Made by a program: the position numbers and the translations under genes. From Dysgonomonas hofstadii (GTDB lineage: Bacteria > Bacteroidota > Bacteroidia > Bacteroidales > Dysgonomonadaceae): 61,090 nt of DNA. This document shows, in pieces, positions 51,156 to 60,554 of the stretch. Positions within the stretch are counted from its first letter, which is position 1; each line of letters begins with the position of its first letter. The notes below the pieces were generated by a model. That model was not told the DNA's origin. It did not search any database and saw nothing but the letters and a program-made list of their open reading frames with translations. The DNA is taken from positions 1 through 61,090 of the forward strand of contig NZ_JACIEP010000022.1 of NCBI RefSeq assembly GCF_014196915.1. The letters are read 5' to 3'.

Positions 51156-53264
51156 TTAAGATCGTTTCTTCTTGCCGTCACCTTTGCGTGGCGAGAACTC
51201 AAATACAGTTTTATAATCTGCATCAAATTTTACGATGGCATCAAAGGTGCTTCCGGTCTTAGAACTAACGAAACCTTTGATTAGAGCAGTCTTCCCATTC
51301 ATCAGAAGATCGGTTAACTGTCCATCCGTCAATTCTTTTTTAGCAATGGTTCTAAATACAGTCAATCCACAATTTTCATCTTTGCATTTGGCTACCTTCT
51401 GATAAAATACTACTTGCCCATTTTTACATTTGGGACAAGGGCAGGTATTGCGATTATCCGTATGCTCAATAACTGTAGATAGTAGTTCTGTGGTGATTTG
51501 TGAAGTATAGACCTCTATCCCTCTGTGGAACGTCGCAGCATCCATATTGCCCGATGCTATTTTGTTTAAGGCTTGCTCCCATTGTCCTGTCATCGCTACA
51601 TCGACTATCTTCTTGTCTTTGACCGCCAGATAGACTATCAATCCTTTATTGGTCGGAACAAGAGATTTTTTCTCTCGGACGATGTACTCACGGGAAAATA
51701 GTGTTTCGATAATAGATGCACGGGTGGCAGGTGTTCCGATACCGCACTCCTTCATTGCTTCACGCTGTTGTTCATCTTCCACCTCTTTGCCTGCGGATTC
51801 CATCGAACTAAGTAAACTAGCTTCCGTATGCAATGGTTTCGGCTTGGTTTGCTTCTCTTGAATCTCGCAATCATGAATCGGAAGATTGTCTCCCTCGACC
51901 AAAACAGGGAGAGTTGAGTTCTCATCTTCTCCGTCGTTTGGCTCGTCATTCCCATCAAATACCGCCCTCCAGCCGGGGACGAGTGTAACGCTCCCTTTGC
52001 AGGAAAAGTGTACGCCATCGACATCAAGTGATACGGAGGTGTTCTCTTTGATGCAAGTTTCGCCAAAGGCTTCGAGCATACGTCCGGCAACCATGTCATA
52101 GATGAGTTGTTCGTCTTTAGATAGATTGGTAGCCGATTCTTCTGTGATAATCAGTGCATGGTGGTCGGCCACTTTGGCATCATTGACCGAACGGGTATTG
52201 AGTTTGGTGTCAAATCGGCTATCAATATAAGGCCTAAAAAGCGAGTGCGAACGAAGTGTTGCTATTAGGTGCGGTATTTCCTCCAGCACATCCTCGGAAA
52301 TATAACGGCTACCGGTTCGTGGATAGGAGATTTTCTTCGTCTCATACAGACTTTGTGCTATCGTCAGCGTCTTATCTGCCGAAAAACCGTGCTTGCTGTT
52401 GGCTTCTTTCTGAAGTGTGGTAAGGTCGTACAGCAAGGGTGGTTCCTGCTTAACCTCCTTGCGTTCTACGGCGGTAACCTGTATAGCTCCTGCGGCTTTT
52501 ACCTTTGCCGTAACTTCTTCAGCATGGGTTCGGGTGTCGAATTTATCTACCGAATGAACGGTAAAAGTAGTAGCTTCTTTTTCTGTTTGTAATTTCAAAC
52601 GAAAATAGGTCTGTGGCTTGAAGTCTTTATTTTCCAGATAACGACTACAAATAATCGCCAGTGTCGGGGTTTGTACCCTGCCAAGTGACCAAACACCGTA
52701 TCCTGCCGAGATAGAAAGAGCCTGACTGCTATTGATCCCTACGAGCCAATCAGCGGTACTGCGGGCTTTGGCAGAAGCATACAAATTGTCATAATCTGCT
52801 CCGGGGCGAAGCGTTTTAAAGCCGTCTTTGATAGCTCGGTCTGTTAGCGAACTGATCCAAAGTCTTTCAAACGGAAGGGTGCATCCTATATATTCGTATA
52901 TATAGCGGAATATGAGTTCCCCTTCTCGTCCGGCATCGGTTGCCACAATTATAGATTCTCCACGATGGAATAACTCGCGGATAACCTTTAGTTGCTTCAT
53001 CACACTGGGATCGTTTTTGTATTCTTTACCCTCTTTGACTTGTCGGGGCAAGAGTTTAAATTCTTGGGGAAGTATCGGCAGGTTCTCTTTCTGAAATCCT
53101 GTGATACCATAATGTTCTGGCATGGCGAGTCCTACCAAATGTCCGAATGCCCATGTAACGGCATATCCGTTACCTTCTATATAGCCTTCTCTTTTATTGT
53201 TTGCTCCGACTATGGCTGCTATACTTTTAGCCACAGAAGGTTTTTCTGCTATTATTATTTTCAT
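51156..53264 (-). CDS. topB: DNA topoisomerase III
   Basis: Type IA topoisomerase of 702 residues, the usual one of Bacteroidales conjugative elements. The N-terminal TOPRIM has IIAEKPSVAKSIA and DAGREGE (110-116). The active-site tyrosine is Y314 in SYPRTGSRY. The C-terminus has one zinc ribbon (CPCPKCKNG ... CKDENCG) and a repeated TopC-like segment (LIKGFVSSKTGSTFDAIV). It likely resolves strands during transfer or replication of the element. Its ATG is overlapped by the mini-ORF stop of its leader. Confidence 0.95.
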   Translation of the reverse strand: MKIIIAEKPSVAKSIAAIVGANNKREGYIEGNGYAVTWAFGHLVGLAMPEHYGITGFQKENLPILPQEFKLLPRQVKEGKEYKNDPSVMKQLKVIRELFHRGESIIVATDAGREGELIFRYIYEYIGCTLPFERLWISSLTDRAIKDGFKTLRPGADYDNLYASAKARSTADWLVGINSSQALSISAGYGVWSLGRVQTPTLAIICSRYLENKDFKPQTYFRLKLQTEKEATTFTVHSVDKFDTRTHAEEVTAKVKAAGAIQVTAVERKEVKQEPPLLYDLTTLQKEANSKHGFSADKTLTIAQSLYETKKISYPRTGSRYISEDVLEEIPHLIATLRSHSLFRPYIDSRFDTKLNTRSVNDAKVADHHALIITEESATNLSKDEQLIYDMVAGRMLEAFGETCIKENTSVSLDVDGVHFSCKGSVTLVPGWRAVFDGNDEPNDGEDENSTLPVLVEGDNLPIHDCEIQEKQTKPKPLHTEASLLSSMESAGKEVEDEQQREAMKECGIGTPATRASIIETLFSREYIVREKKSLVPTNKGLIVYLAVKDKKIVDVAMTGQWEQALNKIASGNMDAATFHRGIEVYTSQITTELLSTVIEHTDNRNTCPCPKCKNGQVVFYQKVAKCKDENCGLTVFRTIAKKELTDGQLTDLLMNGKTALIKGFVSSKTGSTFDAIVKFDADYKTVFEFSPRKGDGKKKRS

Positions 53265-53302
53265 TGTAACATTGATTTTTTAGTGGTTGGGGTCGCAGAC
53301 CC
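53261..53302 (-). promoter_or_regulatory. Hairpin/box/mini-ORF leader of topB
   Basis: Minus strand: hairpin GGGTC-TGC-GACCC (53302-53290), box CCACTAAAAAATCA (53286-53273), mini-ORF ATG-TTA-CAA-TGA (53272-53261) whose TGA overlaps the topB ATG. Confidence 0.65.
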
Positions 53303-53320
53303 TTTTATTATTTTATATTT

Positions 53321-54880
53321 CTACATTTTTCGCCCTTTGCTTTTCTTTGGAGCAGCAGGAGATTGTTTTTGTTCCTGTTGCTGCTCCTTCTTTTCGACTT
53401 GCTTGGCGGTGGGCTGTATCTGACCTTGCTTTAGCGGCTCTTTGGAATATTTGGTTGCCTCGTTGGTCTTGCCCTCATTATTGACAGCCACTTGTGTCTT
53501 ACTTTCGGCAACAGGAGTCACTTTCTGAGAATCCTTAGCAGCTTGCTTGGCTTCGATGGCTCGTACCTGATCGGGATGCTTAGAGGTATGACGAACTTTA
53601 TCTCTGTTTTCGTCAACCCATACCCATGCATTATACTTCTGTCCTTTCTGATCGGTAGCTTCTACTTTCTGTGCACCTGAGGCATCAGCTTGTTGTTGTT
53701 TGGGACGGGATTGCATGCCCTCAACAAAGATTGGTTCTTTGTTACACAGCTTGGTAAATTCTTCTTTACTGAGTTGTACGCCACCTTGCTTAGAATAAAT
53801 CCATACCTCATCAACTTTACGGGCTTTGGGTAATGGCTTTTCCTGTGCTTGTCCTTCACTCTGTTTAGCCTGTCGCTGTTCCTTATGCTGTTGCCGTTGT
53901 TCGTCGCTGAACTTGAAGTCGAAGTTTTTATTGACAGCATTGAACTGTACAAAACGATCTATCTTCTGTGGTTCTTCTCCCGGCTTTACTTTTTTATCCA
54001 TGCCCTCAACCCATACGGCTTTACCTTCTTTCAATCCTTGTTGCTGTTCGGGAGAGAGTGTAGCATTTTTTAAGGTTTGAGGGATATTGATTTCGGAGAG
54101 AGGTACGGCTTCGAGTCGATTCGTCATTTTGTCGAGAGATACAAGCGAGGGGATCTTCTCACCTCTGCCTACGGGTTCAAGTTCATAGACTCGTGCTCCG
54201 TGCCCTGTCTTTTGGAGTTGCTCTTTATCTTGCTCCGAAAAGGTTATTCCCATAAATGGTTTGTCAAAATCGGGCTGTTCTTGCTTGGGATGGGTTACCA
54301 ACTTGATACTGCCATCCGCCTGTGGTTCTAATGATAAACGAGCCTGCATCGGAAACTCATTGCCATCAACAGTTGGTTTGATATCGACCAATCCGGGAGA
54401 TTTATGTCCGTAAACCATCGCTTTAAGGGCATCCTGTAATTTGTCACCTGAAAGTCCCAACTTCTCAGTCTCTTTCCAATTGAGTTTATTAAGATCTAGA
54501 GGTTGAAACTGACCTGTTAGCTCAATATGTATCTTTACCTTACCATCAAATTTAAGGCGATACGGATCGAGAGCTTTATCCGTGTGGTCGATACGGATAA
54601 GTTTGTCAAGAAAAGCAGCAATTTTATCTACGGCTGACATCCCGACTGCATAAACACCTGTGTGCGATGGGTGATTGAACTGTGCCGACATCTTCTTGAA
54701 GAAATTTTCCAGAAAGTTACTGTTGGTATCAACCTTCAAAAACTGGTCGGCATTCGCTTTAGTGGGTTCAACGGTTTTGAGTTTACCGTCCTGCTCCCCT
54801 GTGATGACTTTGAGTTTGCCATCTTCGCCTTGCGTTAATAAGACTTTCGGCTCTTCAGATTTTACTTTGTTTTGATCCAT
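53321..54880 (-). CDS. DUF4099/DUF3945 protein of the conjugative element
   Basis: A 519-residue hydrophilic protein. Residues about 55-200 are DUF4099 (AFLDKLIRIDHTDKALDPYR ... LSGDKLQDALKAMVYG) and 215-400 contain repeated DUF3945 units (LSPEQQQGLKEGKAVWVEGM ... QLSKEEFTKLCNKEPIFVEGM). The C-terminus is a Gln/Lys-rich low-complexity tail. This protein is always found upstream of topB in these elements; its role is unknown. No signal peptide. Confidence 0.85.
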   Translation of the reverse strand: MDQNKVKSEEPKVLLTQGEDGKLKVITGEQDGKLKTVEPTKANADQFLKVDTNSNFLENFFKKMSAQFNHPSHTGVYAVGMSAVDKIAAFLDKLIRIDHTDKALDPYRLKFDGKVKIHIELTGQFQPLDLNKLNWKETEKLGLSGDKLQDALKAMVYGHKSPGLVDIKPTVDGNEFPMQARLSLEPQADGSIKLVTHPKQEQPDFDKPFMGITFSEQDKEQLQKTGHGARVYELEPVGRGEKIPSLVSLDKMTNRLEAVPLSEINIPQTLKNATLSPEQQQGLKEGKAVWVEGMDKKVKPGEEPQKIDRFVQFNAVNKNFDFKFSDEQRQQHKEQRQAKQSEGQAQEKPLPKARKVDEVWIYSKQGGVQLSKEEFTKLCNKEPIFVEGMQSRPKQQQADASGAQKVEATDQKGQKYNAWVWVDENRDKVRHTSKHPDQVRAIEAKQAAKDSQKVTPVAESKTQVAVNNEGKTNEATKYSKEPLKQGQIQPTAKQVEKKEQQQEQKQSPAAPKKSKGRKM

Positions 54881-55057
54881 AATAAATGATGTTTTTATTC
54901 TGCATTACTATTAATGCAAAGCGAAAATACATCTTACTAATGGACTGATTGCAAGGTTTTAAAATGGTGGCAGCTTGTGTCTGGGGTTGTCTATAGATGG
55001 TTTTAGAAAGGTTCTTATTTATCGACCTGTTTCATTATCTGAATAGGGAAAGAACTG

Positions 55058-55065
55058 TATCTTTG
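55058..55065 (+). promoter_or_regulatory. Promoter of the zinc-ribbon gene
   Basis: TATCTTTG at 55058-55065, 25 bases before the ATG of the zinc-ribbon gene. Confidence 0.6.
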
Positions 55066-55090
55066 TGATTGTTATTTTTAGAATATCATT

Positions 55091-55696
55091 ATGGCTAAAA
55101 AGAAAAAGCGAGGACACTATTGTCGGATATGTGGAGCATCTAAACCAAATGAGGCTTTTAGTGGGAAAGGTCATGCAAAACATATCTGTAAGGAATGTTC
55201 ATCTTTGCCACAGGAACGTAAAAATGAACTGCAACACATAAATCAAATAGATCGGATTGCCGGGAAATATCCCCGCTCCAGACAAGATTGGGAATTTCTT
55301 GAAAAAATGTCTAAAAACAAGAAATATCCTGAAGCTGCCGAATTTGCTCAAATGATTTTGGGGATGAGTAGAAGTCAGTCGGATGGTGACGATGAAGAGA
55401 ATGACCTTTTTGGAGATTGGGGACAGAGTAAGTTGAGCTACTCTGAGTTCGACGAATTTGCTCAAGGAGATATCATGTCTATGATTGAAGATGATATCTG
55501 GGATTGGATATCTTATCGTAATGGAAAACTACCTAATGAAAAGGGCAAACAGCAGATATTGAAAGATATTTGTAAAAATATAGCATTCGGGAATGGAGAC
55601 TCGTTAATTCTGAATGATGAACTAAACAATGTATTTGATTCTATTTTAAAGCAGGTAGTAGCAGATTTAGAAAAAGAGAACAAAGATGATTTATGA
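55091..55696 (+). CDS. Hypothetical zinc-ribbon protein
   Basis: A 201-residue protein with a basic start (MAKKKKRGHY) and a four-cysteine zinc site (C11, C14, C33, C36; CRIC and CKEC) of the 'CxxC, x18, CxxC' type. The middle is acidic (SDGDDEENDLFGDWG) and the rest helical with no known domain. It faces opposite to the neighbouring conjugation genes and has its own promoter. Similar zinc-ribbon proteins are found scattered in Bacteroidota, but I cannot name a function; nucleic-acid binding is a guess. Confidence 0.65.
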   Translation: MAKKKKRGHYCRICGASKPNEAFSGKGHAKHICKECSSLPQERKNELQHINQIDRIAGKYPRSRQDWEFLEKMSKNKKYPEAAEFAQMILGMSRSQSDGDDEENDLFGDWGQSKLSYSEFDEFAQGDIMSMIEDDIWDWISYRNGKLPNEKGKQQILKDICKNIAFGNGDSLILNDELNNVFDSILKQVVADLEKENKDDL

Positions 55697-55703
55697 TAAT
55701 TAT

Positions 55704-55711
55704 TATCTTTG
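55704..55711 (+). promoter_or_regulatory. Promoter of the histone H1-like gene
   Basis: TATCTTTG at 55704-55711, 24 bases before the ATG. Confidence 0.6.
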
Positions 55712-55735
55712 CCGCGAATCAAAAAATAAAAAACA

Positions 55736-55909
55736 ATGAAAAATTTAGTAGAAAACATTAACTCCCTAATTGCAGATTTCCAAAAAGATGCCTCTCAACA
55801 AGTAGAAAACGGCAACAAAGCGGCAGGAACTCGTGCAAGAAAAACATCTTTAGCAATAGAAAAAGCTTTGAAAGAATTTCGTAAAGTATCTATCGAGGCT
55901 GCGAAGTAA
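55736..55909 (+). CDS. Histone H1-like (Hc1-type) small DNA-binding protein
   Basis: A 57-residue protein starting MKNLVENINSLIADFQKDA and containing NKAAGTRARKTSLAIEKALKEFRK, the pattern of the short Hc1/H1-like proteins common in Bacteroidota. It is helical and basic in its second half and probably binds DNA and compacts the nucleoid. It has its own TATCTTTG promoter and a strong terminator, so it is expressed separately from the zinc-ribbon gene 39 bases upstream. The copy inside a conjugative element may substitute for or modify the chromosomal one. Confidence 0.85.
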   Translation: MKNLVENINSLIADFQKDASQQVENGNKAAGTRARKTSLAIEKALKEFRKVSIEAAK

Positions 55910-55930
55910 GAACTTCCGGCCTAATAATAT

Positions 55931-55966
55931 AAAAACCGAATAACGTTTATAGATTATTCGGTTTTT
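55931..55966. terminator. Bidirectional terminator between the H1-like gene and traG
   Basis: AAAAACCGAATAA (55931-55943) pairs perfectly with TTATTCGGTTTTT (55954-55966). The A-run and T-run make it functional on both strands. Confidence 0.9.
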
Positions 55967-55985
55967 ATATTTAGTGCTTATGGTT

Positions 55986-57995
55986 CTATTCTTCTTTCGG
56001 CAACAAATAGCAAAGATCCGGATCTTCCTTTATTCGTTGTAGTTCATCGACTACAATCTGTTTGGCTTCGGCTTTGATGCGGTCATAGTTCTCCTTAATC
56101 ATTTCCTTCATACGATCTACGCCATTTTCATCCACAAAGTTGGTGATAACAGGTATCTTCTTGTATGCCTTCGTCTCGGCAGCTACCCGCTCATTATCGA
56201 CTACGATTTCACAGTGGAAAATTTTTTGCTCTATCCGCTCGTCGAAATTATCAGCTATCGCACCTACAAACATACCCTGTGTAAGATTGGATATTTTGGA
56301 CGGTGGTATCAAGCTATCCATTTGTGTAGAAATGGAAGTCGATTTATCGTTGCGGTTAATGGTCATAGACTGGCGCTTCTGCAATACTTTACCAAAACGG
56401 TCAGACAAGGTTTTTGCCGTGTCCCCGACTACCTGCCCCGAAAATATATTACCTACCGTATTCATCACTACGGTAGCCTCTTTGTCTCCATAATCACGCT
56501 TTAGCTGCGAAAAATCTTGAAAACCAAGCAACACGGCAACTTTGTTGCTTCGGGCAGTAGCTATCAAATTATCCAACCCTTTGAAATAAATAGTCGGCAA
56601 CTCGTCAATGATAACACTACTTTTGAGCTGTCCTTTCTTATTTATTAGTTTCACAATACGACTGTTATACAATCCGAGTGCTGCTCCGTAGATATTTTGT
56701 CGGTCAGGATTGTTACCGACAGCCAATATTTTAGGGTCATCCGGATTGTTGATATCTAATGTAAATTCATCTCCCGACATTACCCAATATAATTGTGGGC
56801 TAATCATACGGGAAAGTGGTATTTTAGCACTTGCTATCTGCCCCTGCAACTGGTCAGCCGCACCAGATTTCCATGCATCCATAAAGGGAGAAAGGTAGTT
56901 TTCGAGGTCTGGATATGAAGTTAGAATTGGAAAAATATTTTCATAGCTCTTGTTCAAAAATTCTATGGCATGAGGAAAAGTACAGTATTTACCATCCTTA
57001 TAAATGCGTAAATACCAGATAATAGCTGCGAAAAGAATAATCGGAGATTCTACAAAGAAGTCACCTTGTTTTTGCACCCACGTTCGATTCAAATTTAACA
57101 TTATCGTGTATGCACTCTCATAGGCATCCGAGATGTCATCCATGAAGGAAGGGTTAATCGGGTTGCACCTATGTGAACGACTCGGATCGTCAAAGTTTAT
57201 CACATAGAAAGTCGGTACTTTCTCATAACCTTCTCTATTGTTTAACAAGTGGTTATAGGCAATAGTCGAAAGGTCTGGAAACTTGAAATCGTAAATGTAG
57301 CCTGTATAACCTTTTTCAATTTGCTGTTTGATAAATTGATTTACAACGGCATAGGATTTACCCGAACCCGGAGTACCCAATACAATAGCTGCACGAAACG
57401 GGTTTACTACGTTTATCCAACCCTTCCATTGCTTCTTTTTGTACCAGAACTTTGTAGGCAGGTTTATCGAATAATCGTTTACCATCAACTTGGTTTCCTG
57501 CATAAACGATTCGTTCTCATTATTGAATGGATCGTCCATTAGGTTGTTTTTGAGTAAGCGGCTCATCCATGTACCCGCCATCAATAGCAATATATATCCC
57601 ACTGCAATGGTGAAAATATAGAAACCAGCATTGGCTATTTTAGGAAGTGGCAGATAAAGAAGCCACCAATTCAGAAAGAAGAATACAGAACCAAAAATAA
57701 GACATACATAGATATGATTCCATGTAATCTTTTCCTCCTTCACTCCCTTTGTTCCCAAACAGGACAAAGCAAGAAAGACTACAGAAAAGATTTTCGTCCA
57801 CAATATAGAATTGAACAAAGCTGCGGTACGGTTAAAATTCATCAGAATTTTATCTACTACCCCGATATTGATTCCCCACTCGTGTATTGCCTGATAGCAG
57901 AACCAATAAATATTCATCAGGACGAATAAAATACTAATAGCCCTCATAAACTCCATGACTTTAGCAAGTCCTCTTAAATCATCCTCATTTTGCAT
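55986..57995 (-). CDS. traG: Type IV coupling protein, TraG/VirD4 family (mobC)
   Basis: A 669-residue coupling ATPase that brings the relaxase-DNA complex to the conjugation channel. The first 150 residues have four hydrophobic helices, then Walker A is GTPGSGKS (207-214) and Walker B is SSVIIDELPTIYF (about 465), followed by ATARSNKVAVLLGFQDFSQL and the TraM/TraD recognition region. In Bacteroides elements the same protein is named MobC. Upstream of it, MobB and MobA follow the order mobA-mobB-mobC with the TIR gene inserted between. Confidence 0.92.
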   Translation of the reverse strand: MQNEDDLRGLAKVMEFMRAISILFVLMNIYWFCYQAIHEWGINIGVVDKILMNFNRTAALFNSILWTKIFSVVFLALSCLGTKGVKEEKITWNHIYVCLIFGSVFFFLNWWLLYLPLPKIANAGFYIFTIAVGYILLLMAGTWMSRLLKNNLMDDPFNNENESFMQETKLMVNDYSINLPTKFWYKKKQWKGWINVVNPFRAAIVLGTPGSGKSYAVVNQFIKQQIEKGYTGYIYDFKFPDLSTIAYNHLLNNREGYEKVPTFYVINFDDPSRSHRCNPINPSFMDDISDAYESAYTIMLNLNRTWVQKQGDFFVESPIILFAAIIWYLRIYKDGKYCTFPHAIEFLNKSYENIFPILTSYPDLENYLSPFMDAWKSGAADQLQGQIASAKIPLSRMISPQLYWVMSGDEFTLDINNPDDPKILAVGNNPDRQNIYGAALGLYNSRIVKLINKKGQLKSSVIIDELPTIYFKGLDNLIATARSNKVAVLLGFQDFSQLKRDYGDKEATVVMNTVGNIFSGQVVGDTAKTLSDRFGKVLQKRQSMTINRNDKSTSISTQMDSLIPPSKISNLTQGMFVGAIADNFDERIEQKIFHCEIVVDNERVAAETKAYKKIPVITNFVDENGVDRMKEMIKENYDRIKAEAKQIVVDELQRIKEDPDLCYLLPKEE

Positions 57996-58155
57996 AAATG
58001 TTGAATTTAATTTGTTTGTAATTCATTAAAAATGCGAATGTAAGCAGATGGTTATGACATTATACGGTATTTTCAGATGGAGGATGCTTGTGTCTGGAAA
58101 TGTCTATATGCAAAAATGATGAAATATATATTTATGGAAATATTCATTAATTACA

Positions 58156-58163
58156 TATATTTG
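58156..58163 (+). promoter_or_regulatory. Promoter of the TIR-domain gene
   Basis: TATATTTG at 58156-58163 fits TAnnTTTG and stands 54 bases before the ATG at 58218. Confidence 0.5.
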
Positions 58164-58217
58164 TAGCTGAATATCAATTGAAGAGAAGTGTAAATAAATA
58201 TAATATCAATAAAGATA

Positions 58218-59258
58218 ATGGGTAAAAAAAGTGAAACTACGATTACTGTAAATGAAGAAATAACTGTATCCAAACAGAAGCCAGCCCTTGTTTTTATTAG
58301 TCACGACACAAGGGATGCTGAAATAGCAGAATCTTTCAGTAAGTTATTGAGTAGTGTAAGTGCTGGAGTATTAAAATCTTTTCGTTCGTCTGATAAAAAG
58401 GGGACGCAGGGAATGGAATATGGTGTAGAATGGTATCCTGAAATTATGAGGAAACTTGATGAGGCCTCTGATATTGTGTGCTTGCTAACCCATAATAGTG
58501 TAAACCGCCCATGGATTCTTTATGAAGCTGGTGTTGCCAAAGGCAAATTAAATAATACCGTTTTGGGTGTTGCAGTAGGCATACCATTAAATAAAGCTAA
58601 TAATGGACCTTTTGCCCAATTTCAAAATTGCGGTGACGATGAAGATAGTCTAACTAAACTAATTTTACAACTTGTCAAAAGAATTCCTAACTCTGAACCG
58701 GATGAGGAAATTATCAAAGGGCAGGTACAAGTCTTCAAACAAAAACTTGCTGAACTTTTGAATAAACAGCCAGAATCCGATGGAAAAACCGAAGAATTAG
58801 TAGAGGATGCTTCTATTGCTAAATTATTTGAGGAAGTGAAAATTATGTTTCAAGATCTTCCTTCTCGCATTGATAAACGAGTTAATTCCGAGAAGTCTGG
58901 AAGAAGGCGCAGGAAATTCCATCCGATGATGATGGAGGAGATTCTGCATATGAGTAAGGATTTTTCCGACTCAAACATTGCTTTTCTTATGATGATCAGT
59001 ATATTTCGGGATGATTTGCCCTGGATATATGAGGTTGGTATGGAAACTTATCGCACATTAAAGACGGCAAAAAGCAAAACTGAGAAACAAAAGGCGATAG
59101 ATAACTTTTCAAAAGCAATGGAAATGTTCAACCATCCAATGATGCGGGAATTTAATGATGATTATTCAGAAGATACGTATATTATTTACAAGGAATTTAG
59201 AAATATTTTTGCTCATTCTTTCGATAGATATTTTCATAATGAAGTAAATAAAGATTAA
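58218..59258 (+). CDS. TIR-domain protein (candidate defence effector)
   Basis: A 346-residue protein. Residues about 22-155 are a TIR domain: ALVFISHDTRDAEIAESFSKLL, VCLLTHNSVNRPWILYEAGVA. The glutamate in YEAG (E103) matches the catalytic residue of TIR NADases. A charged linker with a basic patch (SGRRRRKFH) leads to a helical C-terminal domain (about 235-346) I do not recognise. Single-gene TIR proteins in mobile elements often serve anti-phage defence by destroying NAD+. The gene has its own promoter and terminator, opposite to traG and mobB, so it is a self-contained cargo cassette. Defence is inferred. Confidence 0.8.
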   Translation: MGKKSETTITVNEEITVSKQKPALVFISHDTRDAEIAESFSKLLSSVSAGVLKSFRSSDKKGTQGMEYGVEWYPEIMRKLDEASDIVCLLTHNSVNRPWILYEAGVAKGKLNNTVLGVAVGIPLNKANNGPFAQFQNCGDDEDSLTKLILQLVKRIPNSEPDEEIIKGQVQVFKQKLAELLNKQPESDGKTEELVEDASIAKLFEEVKIMFQDLPSRIDKRVNSEKSGRRRRKFHPMMMEEILHMSKDFSDSNIAFLMMISIFRDDLPWIYEVGMETYRTLKTAKSKTEKQKAIDNFSKAMEMFNHPMMREFNDDYSEDTYIIYKEFRNIFAHSFDRYFHNEVNKD

Positions 59259-59259
59259 T

Positions 59260-59296
59260 AATCAGAAAGCCTCCTATTATAAGTGGCTTTCTGATT
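59260..59296. terminator. Terminator between the TIR gene and mobB
   Basis: AATCAGAAAGCC (59260-59271) pairs with GGCTTTCTGATT (59285-59296) around a 13-base loop, then TC TTAC. It lies between the converging TIR and mobB stops. Confidence 0.82.
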
Positions 59297-59298
59297 TC

Positions 59299-60552
59299 TT
59301 ACATCTGTCTCCCATACCTACGTTTCTTTTTCCTCTTACGTTTTAAGGTCGGTTGTTTGTTATCTGTTCCTTCGACTTCGGGAGTAAAGACAGAGAATAA
59401 ACTCCCCACCGGATCATTCGTCTCGGAGTGTGTTGATTGTGGTTGCTGATCGGTGGTTGTTTGTTTATTCTCGGAATGTTTCGGGGCTGGTGCTTGCAGA
59501 TCCTTGCAAGGCGGATTATCCGCAAAACGTTCATTAAGAACATTTGCCGAAAACTCCTTGCCCAGACGAGAACCATTAAGAACCGCCCGTTGGTTGTGGT
59601 CGATAAATGTAGCCCCATAGATGCGTCCTTCATCGTTGCGACGTAACACAAGGTCGATACCTTTCTCCCGCAAGGCCGCTCGGAACTCACTCTCTGTGCG
59701 GGTGCTTGCAAAGGACGCAGCAACAGTAGCACGAGTTTGTTTGGCTACGCCGTTTGCCTTGATTGTTTCTTTTGACTTGTCGAATCGCTTTTCCAAGCTA
59801 TTCAAGCCGTGATCTTTGCCGAACAGGGAGGATTTCAAAGGTGTGCCAACACGATTGCCATCACCATCCAATGCCGAATAGACTAATCCCCGATATGCTT
59901 TACCCTTATTTTCTCCTTTCATTTCTTCTACTCCTATATTATATAAGGAAAGTAAAGCACGATATTCGCCTAAAGTCTGAAAAGAATACATTTCTGAGAG
60001 CGGTTTTATGACGTTTGCCACCTGTTTTTTTAAGTTCCCCTGGCTAACGTCTATTGGAGCAAGCTGCCATGCCTCGCCCTGATTCTTTTCTTTTGAGTGC
60101 AGACCGTACTTTTGTTCTAAAGAATCGGTAATCTTTCTGCTGCGTTCGTAATTTTTGCTGTCACTGATTATTGAGCCATCCGTGCGTACACGTGTCGATA
60201 CAATGTGTATATGCTCCCTGCCAATGTCTTCATGCTTGAAAATCATATAGGGTTGTCCGCCATATCCGAACTGTTCCATATATTCATGCCCGATGTTAGC
60301 AAGCTGCTGATCGGTCAGCTTATCGTCCGGATGTGGATTGAGTGAAATATGGATAACGGGCTTCGATGTACGAATATGCGAGGGCATAAATCGCTCGAAA
60401 TCTTCCATACAAGAGGCAACACTGAACACTCCATCATTAGGTTCAATGACCAGATTGGTAGCCAAAACTTTTCCTAAACCCTCATTTACTTTCTCTTGAT
60501 TGTAGGAAAGTGCACCATACAAACTGCTTCCGTGACTAAATTTAGCAACCAT
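59299..60552 (-). CDS. mobB: Relaxase MobB (MobP-type)
   Basis: A 417-residue relaxase that nicks the element at oriT and stays bound to the 5' end. The N-terminal relaxase domain has VIHISLNPHPDD and the metal-binding HEDIGREHIHIVSTR (H114 and H116 chelate the metal with an upstream His). The second half is helical, with ALREKGIDLVLRRNDEGRIYGATFID, and ends in a Lys/Arg-rich tail (KRKRKKKRRY). It starts two bases after the mobA stop, so the two are translated together. Confidence 0.92.
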   Translation of the reverse strand: MVAKFSHGSSLYGALSYNQEKVNEGLGKVLATNLVIEPNDGVFSVASCMEDFERFMPSHIRTSKPVIHISLNPHPDDKLTDQQLANIGHEYMEQFGYGGQPYMIFKHEDIGREHIHIVSTRVRTDGSIISDSKNYERSRKITDSLEQKYGLHSKEKNQGEAWQLAPIDVSQGNLKKQVANVIKPLSEMYSFQTLGEYRALLSLYNIGVEEMKGENKGKAYRGLVYSALDGDGNRVGTPLKSSLFGKDHGLNSLEKRFDKSKETIKANGVAKQTRATVAASFASTRTESEFRAALREKGIDLVLRRNDEGRIYGATFIDHNQRAVLNGSRLGKEFSANVLNERFADNPPCKDLQAPAPKHSENKQTTTDQQPQSTHSETNDPVGSLFSVFTPEVEGTDNKQPTLKRKRKKKRRYGRQM

Positions 60553-60554
60553 TT

